In this document: piece by piece, positions 6,793 to 16,320 of the stretch
How positions within the stretch are numbered: the stretch's first letter is position 1
Layout of the letters: each line of letters begins with the position of its first letter
NCBI GenBank assembly: GCA_017437945.1
Contig: JAFRWP010000014.1
Location: 62,001 to 126,000, forward strand
Direction of reading: 5' to 3'
Source of the DNA: Candidatus Saccharimonadota bacterium
GTDB taxonomy: Bacteria > Patescibacteriota > Saccharimonadia > Saccharimonadales > Saccharimonadaceae
Length of the DNA stretch: 64,000 nucleotides
Made by a program: the position numbers and the translations under genes
The notes under the pieces: model-generated
The model's database searches: none
Told to the model about the DNA's origin: nothing
The model's input: the letters and a program-made list of their open reading frames with translations, nothing else

Positions 6793-8475
6793 CTACATCT
6801 GGCCTGGCACTTCGATACCGAGCAAATCCAGCGCTCGTTTCAATACGAAATCCGCCTTATCTATCAGCCACAAACGCGCCGAGCGTGCTTCATCTTCAGC
6901 TGACGAAATTGGCGTCTTTTCGTAATAACGATTAAGTTCCTGCGCTAATTCAAACGCGTACCCAGCAATCTTATGCATCTCAAAGTTCTCCGCTGCGCCC
7001 GCAACCACCTCTGGGAACTTCAGCAAAATCTGCAACACCGTCTTCTCTTCGTTCCAATCATAATCCGCAAATTCCACCGTCTTAAAGTCCGCATTTTTCT
7101 GCAAAATCTTCGAAAGACGCACGCTTGCATACTGGCAGAATGGCCCCGACTGACCGGCCAACGCAAAAATCTTATCCGGATCATACAGAATACCCGTCTT
7201 GCGATCCGCTACGAAATCACTAAACTTAATTGCCCCCACTGCAATCTTTTTAATATCCTCATCGTTCAAATTCTCGCCGAAGTTCTCCCGTACGCGCTTT
7301 TCAGCATCGTCCAGCAGCTCTTCCATCAGTACTACACCCTTGCGCGAAGACATTTTTTCGCGCTTCCCCTCTGGCGAAATCTGATCAATCGTACCAAACC
7401 ACATGTGATAATTATCGACTTCAATCCCCACCTTCTTCGCCATCGCAAACAGCTGCTCAAAATAGAACTTCTGCTCTGCACCCACGGCATAAATAATCTT
7501 GTCTGGATGAATATTCTCTACGCGATACAGCATGCAGCCTAAGTCCGTCGTCGCATATAGCGCCGCACCGTTACTCTTCTGCATTAGCATCGGCACATCA
7601 ATCCCATAATCATCAAGCGGACAAATCACTGAGCCATCTTCATTTTTCTCAAAATAGCCCTTAGAAAGATACTCTAGTACCGCGTCTTTACCTCGTTCCA
7701 CGAAGCAGCTTTCGCCCATCTCCAAATCGGTCGAAATCCCTAGTCGCCCCATCACTTCATGCGTATGCGCCAGCGAAATCTCTTTGAAATGTTCCGATAA
7801 TTTTATCGCTTCCGGATCGCGTGATTCCAGCTTCAATAGCCAATCTTGTACCTCGTCGGCTAGTTCATGTTTTCCTTCCGCTTCCTCAGCCTTCAAATCG
7901 GCCTTCATCTTAATATAAATATTTCCAAGATCATAAACTGTCACAGCATTAAAATCGAGACCTGAACGCTTAAAGCCAACCGCCCAAATGCCAAACGGTG
8001 TGCCCACGTCACCTAAATGGTTATCTGTCACCACCTTCCAGCCATTTGCTTCCAAAACTTTCTTCGCCGCCCAACCTTGTGTACCCGGACGCAAATGTCC
8101 AACCGAATATGGTTTCGCAATATTTGTACTTGGAAATTCTGAAATCGCAATTTTGCCCACGCCGCTTAAATTATTACCGTAATTATCCGACCAGTTTTCA
8201 GCCAGTTGCTCATAGAGCGCCTTACCCGAAACGGCAATATTAATAAAACCCGGCCCAGCAATCGTTAAACCATAACCGCAGCCTTCAAGAGCTTGGATAA
8301 TTTCCTCGGCAATCTGACGAGGATTTTTGCCGACCTGACGCGCCAAACGCATCGCTACGTTCGTCGAATAATCACCCTCGATATCGCTCGGAACACTCGC
8401 GAAATCTACGGTAACATCATCGAGACCATATAAGCCTTTAATAACCCTCTGAATCTGTTCCTTAAAATTATCCAT
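6793..8475 (-). CDS. argS: Arginyl-tRNA synthetase
   Basis: The class Ia synthetase charges tRNA-Arg. The N-terminal domain, the HIGH-like motif SVGHLRPG, the Arg-specific DNHLGDVGTPFG segment, the KMSKS motif as KMSSRKG, and the C-terminal anticodon-binding domain (QYASVRLSKIL) are all present; about 560 residues is normal length. An ATG at 8484 is possible, but TAAAAT occupies 8490-8485 immediately before it, so transcription would begin downstream of that codon. The ATG at 8475 (MDNFKEQ) fits a leaderless mRNA better and is chosen. The matching tRNA-Arg(TCT) is at 21.8 kb. Confidence 0.93.
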   Translation of the reverse strand: MDNFKEQIQRVIKGLYGLDDVTVDFASVPSDIEGDYSTNVAMRLARQVGKNPRQIAEEIIQALEGCGYGLTIAGPGFINIAVSGKALYEQLAENWSDNYGNNLSGVGKIAISEFPSTNIAKPYSVGHLRPGTQGWAAKKVLEANGWKVVTDNHLGDVGTPFGIWAVGFKRSGLDFNAVTVYDLGNIYIKMKADLKAEEAEGKHELADEVQDWLLKLESRDPEAIKLSEHFKEISLAHTHEVMGRLGISTDLEMGESCFVERGKDAVLEYLSKGYFEKNEDGSVICPLDDYGIDVPMLMQKSNGAALYATTDLGCMLYRVENIHPDKIIYAVGAEQKFYFEQLFAMAKKVGIEVDNYHMWFGTIDQISPEGKREKMSSRKGVVLMEELLDDAEKRVRENFGENLNDEDIKKIAVGAIKFSDFVADRKTGILYDPDKIFALAGQSGPFCQYASVRLSKILQKNADFKTVEFADYDWNEEKTVLQILLKFPEVVAGAAENFEMHKIAGYAFELAQELNRYYEKTPISSAEDEARSARLWLIDKADFVLKRALDLLGIEVPGQM

Positions 8476-8619
8476 AATACTCATATTTTAACATCATTTT
8501 ACCCCTGTCTCAAACGTAAGCATCTTGACTTTATAACCCAAAATCGTTAAACTAATCTCAGTGGTTTGTGGAAAATAAAAAACTTAACATAAAACGCTAA
8601 AACAGAGAGAATCATTAAG

Positions 8620-11600
8620 GTGTCAATTTTTGGTATTTTCCGCAAAAACCTAAGACAATCCGGTTTTCGTTCATATCGCAGACTTTTTGTCGCGATCATT
8701 TTGTTTACTATTTCTGTCGCAACTGGCATTTCTCTCCTCCTGGGCGCCGACGCCGCCGAAGTGCCCCTCCGATCGGTCGAAATCACGTCCGAACATAGCA
8801 ACTTCGCCAATAACGAACCTGGTTCATGGAAAATCATCAAATCCGCCGAATGGACCGCAGTCGATAAAGCTAGAATCACTTTCGAAGTCGAATCGGTTGC
8901 CAAATATGACAATAAAAATGTCGATATTTTGATGGTAATAGATAATTCCGGCTCAATGGTGGGCCAAAAACTTAACCAAGTTAAAACCGACACTAAGGGG
9001 CTGATCAATGCAACTTTATCTAATGCCAACAACCGGATGGCGCTAGTCACTTTTAATAATACTGCGGGAATAATATCTGGCTTCACGAGCGACAAACAGC
9101 AAATGCTCACCTATATTGACAACATCTCCGCCGGCGGTTCCACCAACTATAATCAAGCTCTCATTAAAGCGCTCGAAGTATTAGACGGCTATGAAAAGCA
9201 ACCAAATCGCGAACTAATCATATTATTCCTCACAGACGGCTTCCCTAATGTTGAAACCCTCAATGAAGTTGCACAGTATCAAATTATCAAAACCGTATAT
9301 CCATACGCAGTAGTCAATGGCATTCAGTACGAAATGGGCGAAACAATCCTTGATCCAATTATTCGTGTTTCCGACAATCAATTTATCGCAAATATGTACT
9401 CACTAAATAACGTTCTCATTGATGCCTCAATTGTAGCTCATAACTACGACAACTTTACTATTACCGACTATATTGACTCCGATTATTGGAATATGAATGG
9501 AAATCCTACTATTACCGCATCAATCGGTGAAGCCACATTGTCATTCGATGAATTACATCACCCAATCGTCAATTGGAATTTAGGCGACAAATATCACTCT
9601 GGTCAAACCGCCACACTCACGATTGATATTAATCTCGAAAACCAATACATTAATAGCCCGGACGATGACCTACTTCTGCCAACCAACACACACGAAACCA
9701 TCCAGACAAGCATAGAAGATATCCCATCCGAAAACCTCACTAGTGACAAAACTCCAATCTTAAAAAACAATTATGCCGTAATTTACGACGCCAACGCGCC
9801 TACAGGATGTGACGTACAAGGCGTAGTTCCAGCCACTACCAACCACACCATCTTTACGGTAGTCGAAATACAAGACAACGAGCTATCCTGCTCTGGATAT
9901 ACCTTTAAGGGCTGGAGTGTTTCGAATCGTAAAATCGGTTATATCAACAACCAATATTTCCGCATGCCAGGAGAAGATGTTTATATATATGCTATTTGGG
10001 CTAAACCAGACATCGCCAAATCTATGGATGGTACGATCCATGAGAGGCCAAATGCGACTCTTAATACTGGCAGCCAAGTAAATAGCGCCATGAAAAAACT
10101 TTCTGGGCAAAGCGGTCCCTCATATAGCGCCGTAAACACCAACATAACCTCCATTCAGCGTTCCGATACGCTACCACCAGCCGCAAATACCGAAATAATA
10201 TCTCACAGCCAATCAATGATGCCAATTTATGCCTGGTTCGAAGAAGGTGTCATCTATTACTACACAGAAGCCGAGATGATCTACATGAATCAAGATTCGA
10301 GTTATCTATTCTATAACTTTCAGGCATTAGCAGATATCGATGGAATCGGTACTTGGAATACTAAAAATGTCACGAGTACTTATAGAATGTTCTATCAAGC
10401 AAAAGCAATCACGAACATCGATGCGCTGTCCAATTGGAATACTAAAAACGTCACCGTCATGTCATATATGTTCTTTAGGGCATCCAATCTCACAAACATC
10501 GACGGCGCCCTTAATTGGAATACTGGAAAAGTCACAAATATGACGTATATGTTCTATGGGGCATCCAATCTCACGAATGTTGATGGAGCCCGTAATTGGG
10601 ATACTGGAAAAGTTAAAAACATGTCGTACATGTTCTATCTAACATCAAACCTTACAAATATTGACGGGGTTAGCAATTGGAATACCAGCAATGTTCAAGA
10701 TATGTCAAATATGTTCTCCTCGGCATCAAAGCTTACAAATATTGACGCACTATCTAATTGGGATACTCGTAGTGTCACGAATATGGAATACTTGTTTTAT
10801 TACGCCAGAAGTCTCACAAATGTTGACGGAGTTAGTAATTGGAATACTGGAAATGTTACGAATATGAAAGACATGTTTTTAAACGCCACTAGTCTTGTCA
10901 ACATCGACGGACTTTCAGAATGGGACACAGGAAACGTAACGAATATGTCGGGCATGTTTAATAGTACAGCCCAGCTCACAAATATTAATGCTCTCTCAAA
11001 ATGGAATACCGGGAACGTTACGGATATGTCAAACATGTTCAATAATACAAGCCAGCTCGCAGATATTAGCGGAGCCAGTAGCTGGAACACTGGCAATGTC
11101 ACTACTATGCAAAGCATGTTCAGCAGGACTCCTAGTCTCACAAATATTAACGATATAAATAATTGGGACACTAGTAATGTCCAAAATATGTCATCCATGT
11201 TCTCTAATGCATCCAGCCTCACGAACATCGACGGCGCCCTTAATTGGGATACGGGAAATGTTACTACCATGGAGAGCATGTTTGCTTACACCAATAGCCT
11301 CACAAACATCGACGGCGCCCTTAATTGGGATACGGGTAATGTTACTACTATGGAGCACATGTTTGCTTACGCCAAAAGTCTCACGAACATCGACGGCGCC
11401 CTTAATTGGGATACGGGTAATGTTACTACTATGAAGAGCATGTTTGATTCCGCGACTAATCTTGCAAACATCAACGGCGCCCTTAATTGGGATACGGGAA
11501 ATGTTACTACCATGGAGTATATGTTTGATTCCACGACTAATCTTGCAAACATCGACGGTGCCATTAATTGGGATACGGGAAATGTTATCAATATGAATTA

Positions 11601-12549
11601 TATGTTCCAAGGAGCAAGAAGTCTCACGAACATAAATGGTGTCACCAATTGGGATACTGGAAATGTGTTATATATGTTGGCCATGTTCCGATACACTACA
11701 AACCTCGCGGATATCAGCGGCCTCAGCAATTGGAACACCGAAAATCTCATAGCTTTTAACTACGTATTCTATCAATCAAAAAGCATTACGAATCTCGATG
11801 CGCTCTCTAGATGGAATACCGGAAACGTACAATACCTAAATTACACATTCTTCGACACTGATAGTCTCGCCGATATCAGCGGCCTCAGCAATTGGAACAC
11901 CGAAAACGTCATTGATATGGCATACATGTTCCACCAGGCAGGAGATGAAGTTAAAACTATTGCAAATCTAGATGCTCTCTCTGGTTGGGACACTGGAAAG
12001 GTTACAAATATGGCAAATATGTTTGAAGACATGAAATCTCTCACGGATATCAGCGGCCTCAGCAATTGGAATACCGAAAACGTCACCAATATGTCACATA
12101 TGTTCGATGACGCAGGAAATATCACAAATCTAAACGCACTCTCCGGTTGGGATACCGGAAAGGTTACAGATATGTCATATTTGTTCAGAGATTTGAGATC
12201 TCTTACAGACATTAGTGGTATTAGTAATTGGAATACTGAAAACGTCACCAATATGTCAAATATATTCTTTAGAGTAGGAGTTACAAATCTAGATGCCCTC
12301 TCCGGTTGGGATACCGGAAAGGTTACAAATATGTCAGAAGCATTCGCTCATTCGAACAATCTTGCGAATATTGAAGGCATCGGTAATTGGAATACTGCAA
12401 GCCTGACCGATATATCATCTATATTCTATCAATGCTCCAGCATCACTGATCTATCTCCTCTCAATAACTGGAACTCGACAAATATCACAAATAAAACAGA
12501 TGCCTTTTACAGTATTCCAACCTCGGTCACTCGTCCGACTTGGTATTAA
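8620..12549 (+). CDS. Giant surface protein: VWA domain plus 27 BspA-type repeats
   Basis: The 1309-residue protein starts at GTG 8620 with a signal anchor at about residues 22-42. A von Willebrand A domain follows (about 95-200; VIDNSGSM is the metal-binding DxSGS), then a beta-rich adhesin region, and around residues 385-465 an InlB/Listeria-Bacteroides-type module (YTFKGWSV). From about residue 560 there are 27 copies of a 27-residue DUF285/BspA-type repeat (consensus NWDTGNVTNMSYMF..ASNLTNIDGL). No LPXTG, C-terminal membrane helix or cell-wall module is visible, so it is probably anchored by its N-terminal helix or released. The expected role is binding to a host or neighbouring cell. Repeats 12-15 are nearly identical in DNA, suggesting recent expansion. 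A weak -10-like TAAAAC lies about 16 bases before the start. Confidence 0.9.
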   Translation: MSIFGIFRKNLRQSGFRSYRRLFVAIILFTISVATGISLLLGADAAEVPLRSVEITSEHSNFANNEPGSWKIIKSAEWTAVDKARITFEVESVAKYDNKNVDILMVIDNSGSMVGQKLNQVKTDTKGLINATLSNANNRMALVTFNNTAGIISGFTSDKQQMLTYIDNISAGGSTNYNQALIKALEVLDGYEKQPNRELIILFLTDGFPNVETLNEVAQYQIIKTVYPYAVVNGIQYEMGETILDPIIRVSDNQFIANMYSLNNVLIDASIVAHNYDNFTITDYIDSDYWNMNGNPTITASIGEATLSFDELHHPIVNWNLGDKYHSGQTATLTIDINLENQYINSPDDDLLLPTNTHETIQTSIEDIPSENLTSDKTPILKNNYAVIYDANAPTGCDVQGVVPATTNHTIFTVVEIQDNELSCSGYTFKGWSVSNRKIGYINNQYFRMPGEDVYIYAIWAKPDIAKSMDGTIHERPNATLNTGSQVNSAMKKLSGQSGPSYSAVNTNITSIQRSDTLPPAANTEIISHSQSMMPIYAWFEEGVIYYYTEAEMIYMNQDSSYLFYNFQALADIDGIGTWNTKNVTSTYRMFYQAKAITNIDALSNWNTKNVTVMSYMFFRASNLTNIDGALNWNTGKVTNMTYMFYGASNLTNVDGARNWDTGKVKNMSYMFYLTSNLTNIDGVSNWNTSNVQDMSNMFSSASKLTNIDALSNWDTRSVTNMEYLFYYARSLTNVDGVSNWNTGNVTNMKDMFLNATSLVNIDGLSEWDTGNVTNMSGMFNSTAQLTNINALSKWNTGNVTDMSNMFNNTSQLADISGASSWNTGNVTTMQSMFSRTPSLTNINDINNWDTSNVQNMSSMFSNASSLTNIDGALNWDTGNVTTMESMFAYTNSLTNIDGALNWDTGNVTTMEHMFAYAKSLTNIDGALNWDTGNVTTMKSMFDSATNLANINGALNWDTGNVTTMEYMFDSTTNLANIDGAINWDTGNVINMNYMFQGARSLTNINGVTNWDTGNVLYMLAMFRYTTNLADISGLSNWNTENLIAFNYVFYQSKSITNLDALSRWNTGNVQYLNYTFFDTDSLADISGLSNWNTENVIDMAYMFHQAGDEVKTIANLDALSGWDTGKVTNMANMFEDMKSLTDISGLSNWNTENVTNMSHMFDDAGNITNLNALSGWDTGKVTDMSYLFRDLRSLTDISGISNWNTENVTNMSNIFFRVGVTNLDALSGWDTGKVTNMSEAFAHSNNLANIEGIGNWNTASLTDISSIFYQCSSITDLSPLNNWNSTNITNKTDAFYSIPTSVTRPTWY
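11220..11600 (+). repeat. Nearly identical 81-base tandem repeats inside the surface gene
   Basis: Four to five consecutive units share long identical stretches encoding DGALNWDTGNVTTM followed by a variable 13-residue segment. The high DNA identity compared with the rest of the array suggests recent duplication or gene conversion and a potential for length variation. Confidence 0.85.
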
Positions 12550-12584
12550 TAAGACAAGCCAACCTGGGCAAGATGATAAAATAC

Positions 12585-12613
12585 TTGACTATTTTGCCAA
12601 AGTATGCTACAAT
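12585..12613 (+). promoter_or_regulatory. Consensus promoter of the 12724 cassette
   Basis: TTGACT at 12585-12590, 17 bases, TACAAT at 12608-12613 preceded by TATGC. A leader of about 105 bases with two small hairpins (TTGGCACA..TGTGCTAA and GGTCGT..ACGAC) follows before the SD. Confidence 0.8.
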
Positions 12614-12723
12614 ATAATCATGACTTGGCACAAAAAGTGTGCTAAAGTAGTTTTTACGTCTCTTTCACAAGATTGAGGCGAAAAACCGGTCGTCCAAAAC
12701 GACAGTACATTAGGAGGAGTAGC

Positions 12724-13287
12724 ATGGATAAAAAGTATGTTAAGAAAGCCAAAAATTTCCTGGCACTCGCTGGCATCAAGAAGCCGACCTCTGAGCAGGC
12801 CGACGATTACAATAAACTTAGGAGCCAGCTCGCTGCGCACGGACTCAATCCGCAGCATACCAAAGGATTGGAATACAGAGCCCTGGTGTTGGACAACATG
12901 ACCAAAGTCGAAACCTATCTCAGGATGATCGACCAGAAGAAGAAGGCTACCGACATCACCTACGAGCTCAAAAAAGTCGGCATTCTGACTGGCGGTCACC
13001 ATAACCAGCAGTTGCGCAATATCGTGACGGACATCAAAAAGTCCGCCACGGAACATGAGAAAAAGTACAAGTCCGCACGGCGCGCTGTCAGCTCCATCCG
13101 TCAGGCCTATGCAGATACCGACGTCGCTGCCGACGAAATCAGCGAAGAAGACGCGGACATCCTCAAGGAGGAACTGGAAAAACAGGCCGAAGCTCGGAAA
13201 GAGCGCGAAAGGCTGGCCCAGGAGAGTATCCAGAAGTGGGCCGAAGACGTTTTCCTGAACAGCCAGACCACACCCGCAACAACTTAA
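12724..13287 (+). CDS. Helical, charged orphan cassette protein
   Basis: The 187-residue protein is soluble and almost entirely helical. It is Lys/Glu-rich, with a basic N-terminus (MDKKYVKKAKNFLALAGIKK) and a long acidic-basic helix near the end (ADILKEELEKQAEARKERE) that looks like a coiled coil. No signal peptide and no family are recognised. The start is ATG 12724 with AGGAGGAG just upstream; an earlier TTG at 12673 lies in the leader and is rejected. Promoter, leader and terminator make this an autonomous unit between the giant surface gene and pyrG. A scaffolding or nucleic-acid-binding role is possible but unproven. Confidence 0.8.
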   Translation: MDKKYVKKAKNFLALAGIKKPTSEQADDYNKLRSQLAAHGLNPQHTKGLEYRALVLDNMTKVETYLRMIDQKKKATDITYELKKVGILTGGHHNQQLRNIVTDIKKSATEHEKKYKSARRAVSSIRQAYADTDVAADEISEEDADILKEELEKQAEARKERERLAQESIQKWAEDVFLNSQTTPATT

Positions 13288-13355
13288 CGTTTCCCGGGGA
13301 GTGGCTTCCCCGCTGCCCTGCTCTCTCACCCCAAAAACGGGCTCATCGAGCCCAA

Positions 13356-13384
13356 GGGGCGGTTTTCCCCGACCGCCCCTTTTT
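13356..13384 (+). terminator. Terminator of the 12724 cassette
   Basis: GGGGCGG (13356-13362) pairs with CCGCCCC (13373-13379), then five T. A second hairpin, GGGCTC/GAGCCC, lies just upstream at 13339-13353. Confidence 0.9.
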
Positions 13385-13394
13385 CATACCCAAA

Positions 13395-14990
13395 TTATCT
13401 TTGACGGCTCGCGCGAATCAACCCTTCAAACAGCGGATGTGCGCGATATGGCCTACTTCTATATTCCGGATGCCCCTGTGTGGCCACAAAATAATCACAG
13501 GCCGGCGCTTCTACGAATTCTACTAACTTTCCATCTGGTGATGCCCCCGAAACTACTAAACCACCCTTCTCAATCTCTTTCAAAAACTTTTGATTCACCT
13601 CATAGCGGTGACGATGTCGCTCGACTACATCGGTCGTACCATAAATTTCGGCCATTTTGGAACCTTTTACAAGCTTCGCCGGATAATTGCCTAAGCGCAT
13701 CGTACCGCCTGTGCTTTCTTTTCCTTTTTGGCCTTCCATAATGTAAACTACATTTGCATCCGCTGGCGCATCAAACTCTTCAGAATTGGCCTTCTTGATA
13801 CCACCGCGTCGTGCCGCCGCAATCACTGCCGTCTGCAATCCTAAACATAGGCCCAAATACGGCTTATTATGCTCCAAACAATACTTTGCTGCTGCAATTT
13901 TCCCCTCTACGCCACGTACGCCAAATCCGCCCGGTACTACAATACCGTCAACGTCCGAAAAATCCGCCTCCGTTGCTTCTTCGGCCGAAATCCAGTCAAT
14001 TTCCAGCTTCACGCCCACCTTCCAGGCGGCCGCTTTCAAAGCCTCCGTAACAGACAAATACGTATCCGTATTGTCGATATACTTGGCCACTAAGCCAATC
14101 TTCACAGTTTCTTTCGGATCTGATTCGATATGATCAACCAATTCTTCCCAAACATGCATATCTGGGTCGCCATGATCAATAAATCTCTCCAGCGGCGCCA
14201 AAACACCACCTTTTACGGCATTTAGCGGCACTTCGTAAACCGATTTCGCATCCGGCATTAATACCACTGAATCTTCCGATACGCCACAGAATGTCGCGAG
14301 CTTCGTCGCCACCTGTGGTACCACCACGCGTCGGTCTACGTCCATGCGTGCCACTACCATATCTGGAATAATGCCGAATTCACGCAAATCTCGCAGTGAA
14401 TTCTGCGCTGGCTTAGTCTTAAATTCTTGCGAAGTCGATAACCACGGCACATAGCAAACATGCACGTACAAACAATTTTCGCGTCCAACTTTCGTCGGAA
14501 ATTCGCGAATTGCTTCCACAAAATGCGAACCTTCAAGGTCGCCAATCGTACCACCAATCTCAACTATATGGACGTCCGACCCAAAATGTTTAGCGTTATC
14601 TAGAAAAGTCTGCTGGATTAATCCCGTTACGTGCGGCACCAATTGTACGGTGTGCCCTCCGAATTTACCGGCCCGCTCGTCGTCGATTAATCTTTTATAA
14701 AGTTTGCCCGAGGTCCAAATGGAATTACTCGTCATTTCCTCATCCAAGAAACGTTCGTAATGTCCTAGGTCCAAATCCGTCTCCGCACCGTCCTGCGTTA
14801 CGTAGCATTCTCCGTGCTCGCGCGGATTCAAAAGTCCCGCATCAACGTTAAAATACGGATCGCATTTCTGCATCGAGACCTTCAAACCTTTGGCCTTTAA
14901 AATAGCGCCGATACTTGCGGCCATAATGCCCTTACCGACGCCCGAGATTACTCCCCCTGTTACAAATATGTACTTTGTTTTTGTTTTCAT
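13395..14990 (-). CDS. pyrG: CTP synthase
   Basis: The 531-residue enzyme converts UTP to CTP with glutamine or ammonia. The N-terminal amidoligase domain has the P-loop segment GGVISGVGKG and the conserved CDPYFNVDAG and REHGECYVTQDGAETDLD stretches. The class I glutamine amidotransferase domain has the oxyanion/nucleophile motif GLCLGLQ (Cys nucleophile) and the terminal HPEYRSRP with the catalytic His and Glu. The length is normal. AAAGGAGGTG precedes the ATG, with a TAATAT-like -10 further up, so unlike many housekeeping genes here it has a leader. Confidence 0.97.
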   Translation of the reverse strand: MKTKTKYIFVTGGVISGVGKGIMAASIGAILKAKGLKVSMQKCDPYFNVDAGLLNPREHGECYVTQDGAETDLDLGHYERFLDEEMTSNSIWTSGKLYKRLIDDERAGKFGGHTVQLVPHVTGLIQQTFLDNAKHFGSDVHIVEIGGTIGDLEGSHFVEAIREFPTKVGRENCLYVHVCYVPWLSTSQEFKTKPAQNSLRDLREFGIIPDMVVARMDVDRRVVVPQVATKLATFCGVSEDSVVLMPDAKSVYEVPLNAVKGGVLAPLERFIDHGDPDMHVWEELVDHIESDPKETVKIGLVAKYIDNTDTYLSVTEALKAAAWKVGVKLEIDWISAEEATEADFSDVDGIVVPGGFGVRGVEGKIAAAKYCLEHNKPYLGLCLGLQTAVIAAARRGGIKKANSEEFDAPADANVVYIMEGQKGKESTGGTMRLGNYPAKLVKGSKMAEIYGTTDVVERHRHRYEVNQKFLKEIEKGGLVVSGASPDGKLVEFVEAPACDYFVATQGHPEYRSRPYRAHPLFEGLIRASRQR

Positions 14991-15184
14991 TTGGGCACAC
15001 CTCCTTTGCTGCCCTACCCTTTATATTACTCTTTTAGCATAAGGGATTTTTTAGGGGCCCGCAAGCGCTGACTTTTGCGTTTTTTCTGTCATAATGCTTG
15101 CGTAAACGCTATATGTAGTGTGAAATGTAGCAACTATGACGCTATTTTCATACTCACCATCCCGCTTGCGGTATAATAAAGCTA

Positions 15185-16174
15185 ATGAATTGTTTCTATC
15201 ACACCAGTTATAAATTTTACGGTCCTAAATACAAAGACGGACTCAAATTCTTCCTCATTTCCGACATTCATTTCACTCCAGATATCTCTACTGGCATTCT
15301 CGATGCCGTCTTGAAACGTGCCGGCAAAACCCATCCCGATTACATTCTTATCAGTGGCGACACCGTCAACTGTCTCGACGACGTCAAAAACCAATCCAAC
15401 CTCAAACGTTTGATGGCCTGGTTTAACCGTCTCGGCCAAATCGCTCCAGTGCTCATCTCGCTCGGCAATCACGACTATTACCGCAAAAAGCCTAATTTCA
15501 AGAAAAAGCCCTTCTCGCACGAACGCGAATGGGACCCCGAATACCCTACCGAGCTCATCGCTGAATTCAACCGCCTCGACAACGTTCATGTACTCGAAAA
15601 TTCCGTCTTCGAAGACAAGAATGTCTATATTTTCGGCTTCACCCAGACTCCAGAGTATTTCCAGTTCGATCGCGACGAAAATCACGGCGCCTCCCTCCTT
15701 CATCCTGGCCATGAAGACAAAAACATCATGATCTACGATCTTCACCAGCTCGACCACAAACTCATTCGTAATCTGCCTAAAAAGAAGGCTAAAATCGCCA
15801 TCATCCACTCGCCAATCTATCTAGAAGATCCTGAAATCCAAGATTATCTCTCTGAATTTGATTTCTTTATCTCCGGCCACATGCATAACGGCGTCGTCCC
15901 GCCGGTCATTAGTGACTTTGTTCGCAATGATCGCGGCATCCTCGCCCCTGGCAAGGGCCTCTTCCCGCACCACGCCCGCTCTCGCATCACCAAAAACGGC
16001 CAAAAATCCATCATTTTAGGCGCCGTCTCCACTATTCCTAGCTGCAATAAAGTCTTCATCGCCCTCAATAAAGCCTTCCCGGTCTACACTGCTTCGCTCG
16101 AATTCAGCCACCATGAGCTTCTTGAGCGCAAACCCGATATCAAAAGCCAATACATCAGTTTTCGCGACGACTAA
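15185..16174 (+). CDS. Calcineurin-like metallophosphoesterase
   Basis: The 329-residue enzyme carries the full metallophosphoesterase motif set: SDIHF (DxH) near residue 30, SGDTVN (GD), GNHDYY (GNHD), and GHMHNG (GHxHxG) near residue 235, which hold two metal ions. The N-terminus (about 20 residues) is weakly hydrophobic and Tyr-rich with no clear signal peptide, so it is probably cytoplasmic or membrane-associated. Relatives hydrolyse nucleotides, UDP-diacylglucosamine or phosphoproteins; the substrate cannot be assigned. TATAAT at 15172-15177 ends 7 bases before the ATG with no SD, so it is probably leaderless. A terminator follows. Confidence 0.9.
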   Translation: MNCFYHTSYKFYGPKYKDGLKFFLISDIHFTPDISTGILDAVLKRAGKTHPDYILISGDTVNCLDDVKNQSNLKRLMAWFNRLGQIAPVLISLGNHDYYRKKPNFKKKPFSHEREWDPEYPTELIAEFNRLDNVHVLENSVFEDKNVYIFGFTQTPEYFQFDRDENHGASLLHPGHEDKNIMIYDLHQLDHKLIRNLPKKKAKIAIIHSPIYLEDPEIQDYLSEFDFFISGHMHNGVVPPVISDFVRNDRGILAPGKGLFPHHARSRITKNGQKSIILGAVSTIPSCNKVFIALNKAFPVYTASLEFSHHELLERKPDIKSQYISFRDD

Positions 16175-16177
16175 AAA

Positions 16178-16206
16178 ACACCCTCTCGCACGGGGTGCTT
16201 TTTTGT
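16178..16206 (+). terminator. Terminator of the metallophosphoesterase gene
   Basis: CACCC and GGGTG pair across an 8-9 base loop and are followed by C and six T. Confidence 0.85.
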
Positions 16207-16247
16207 TGCCTAAAATCAAATCGTTACTGAGTGCAAATCATGTATAC

Positions 16248-16273
16248 GAGGGGGAGCACTGGGGCTCCCCCTC
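16248..16273. terminator. Strong GC hairpin downstream of the secreted-protein gene
   Basis: GAGGGGGAGC (16248-16257) is a perfect complement of GCTCCCCCTC (16264-16273) around a 6-base loop. No T run follows on either strand, so it may be an mRNA 3' stabiliser or a non-canonical terminator for the reverse-strand gene ending at 16321. Confidence 0.6.
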
Positions 16274-16320
16274 AAAAGGACTATGGCTTTGGGATAGCCA
16301 TGCGTCTCGAAGAAGATAAG

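Noticed and set aside
10340-12500. Periodic 81-base repeats resembling an array of repeats and spacers
   Set aside because: They encode 27-residue BspA-type repeats in one continuous frame with signal anchor and VWA domain.
12607-13329. A 240-codon reverse frame opposite the 12724 cassette
   Set aside because: The forward gene has promoter, SD and terminator; the reverse frame has none and is hydrophobic in a shadow-like pattern.
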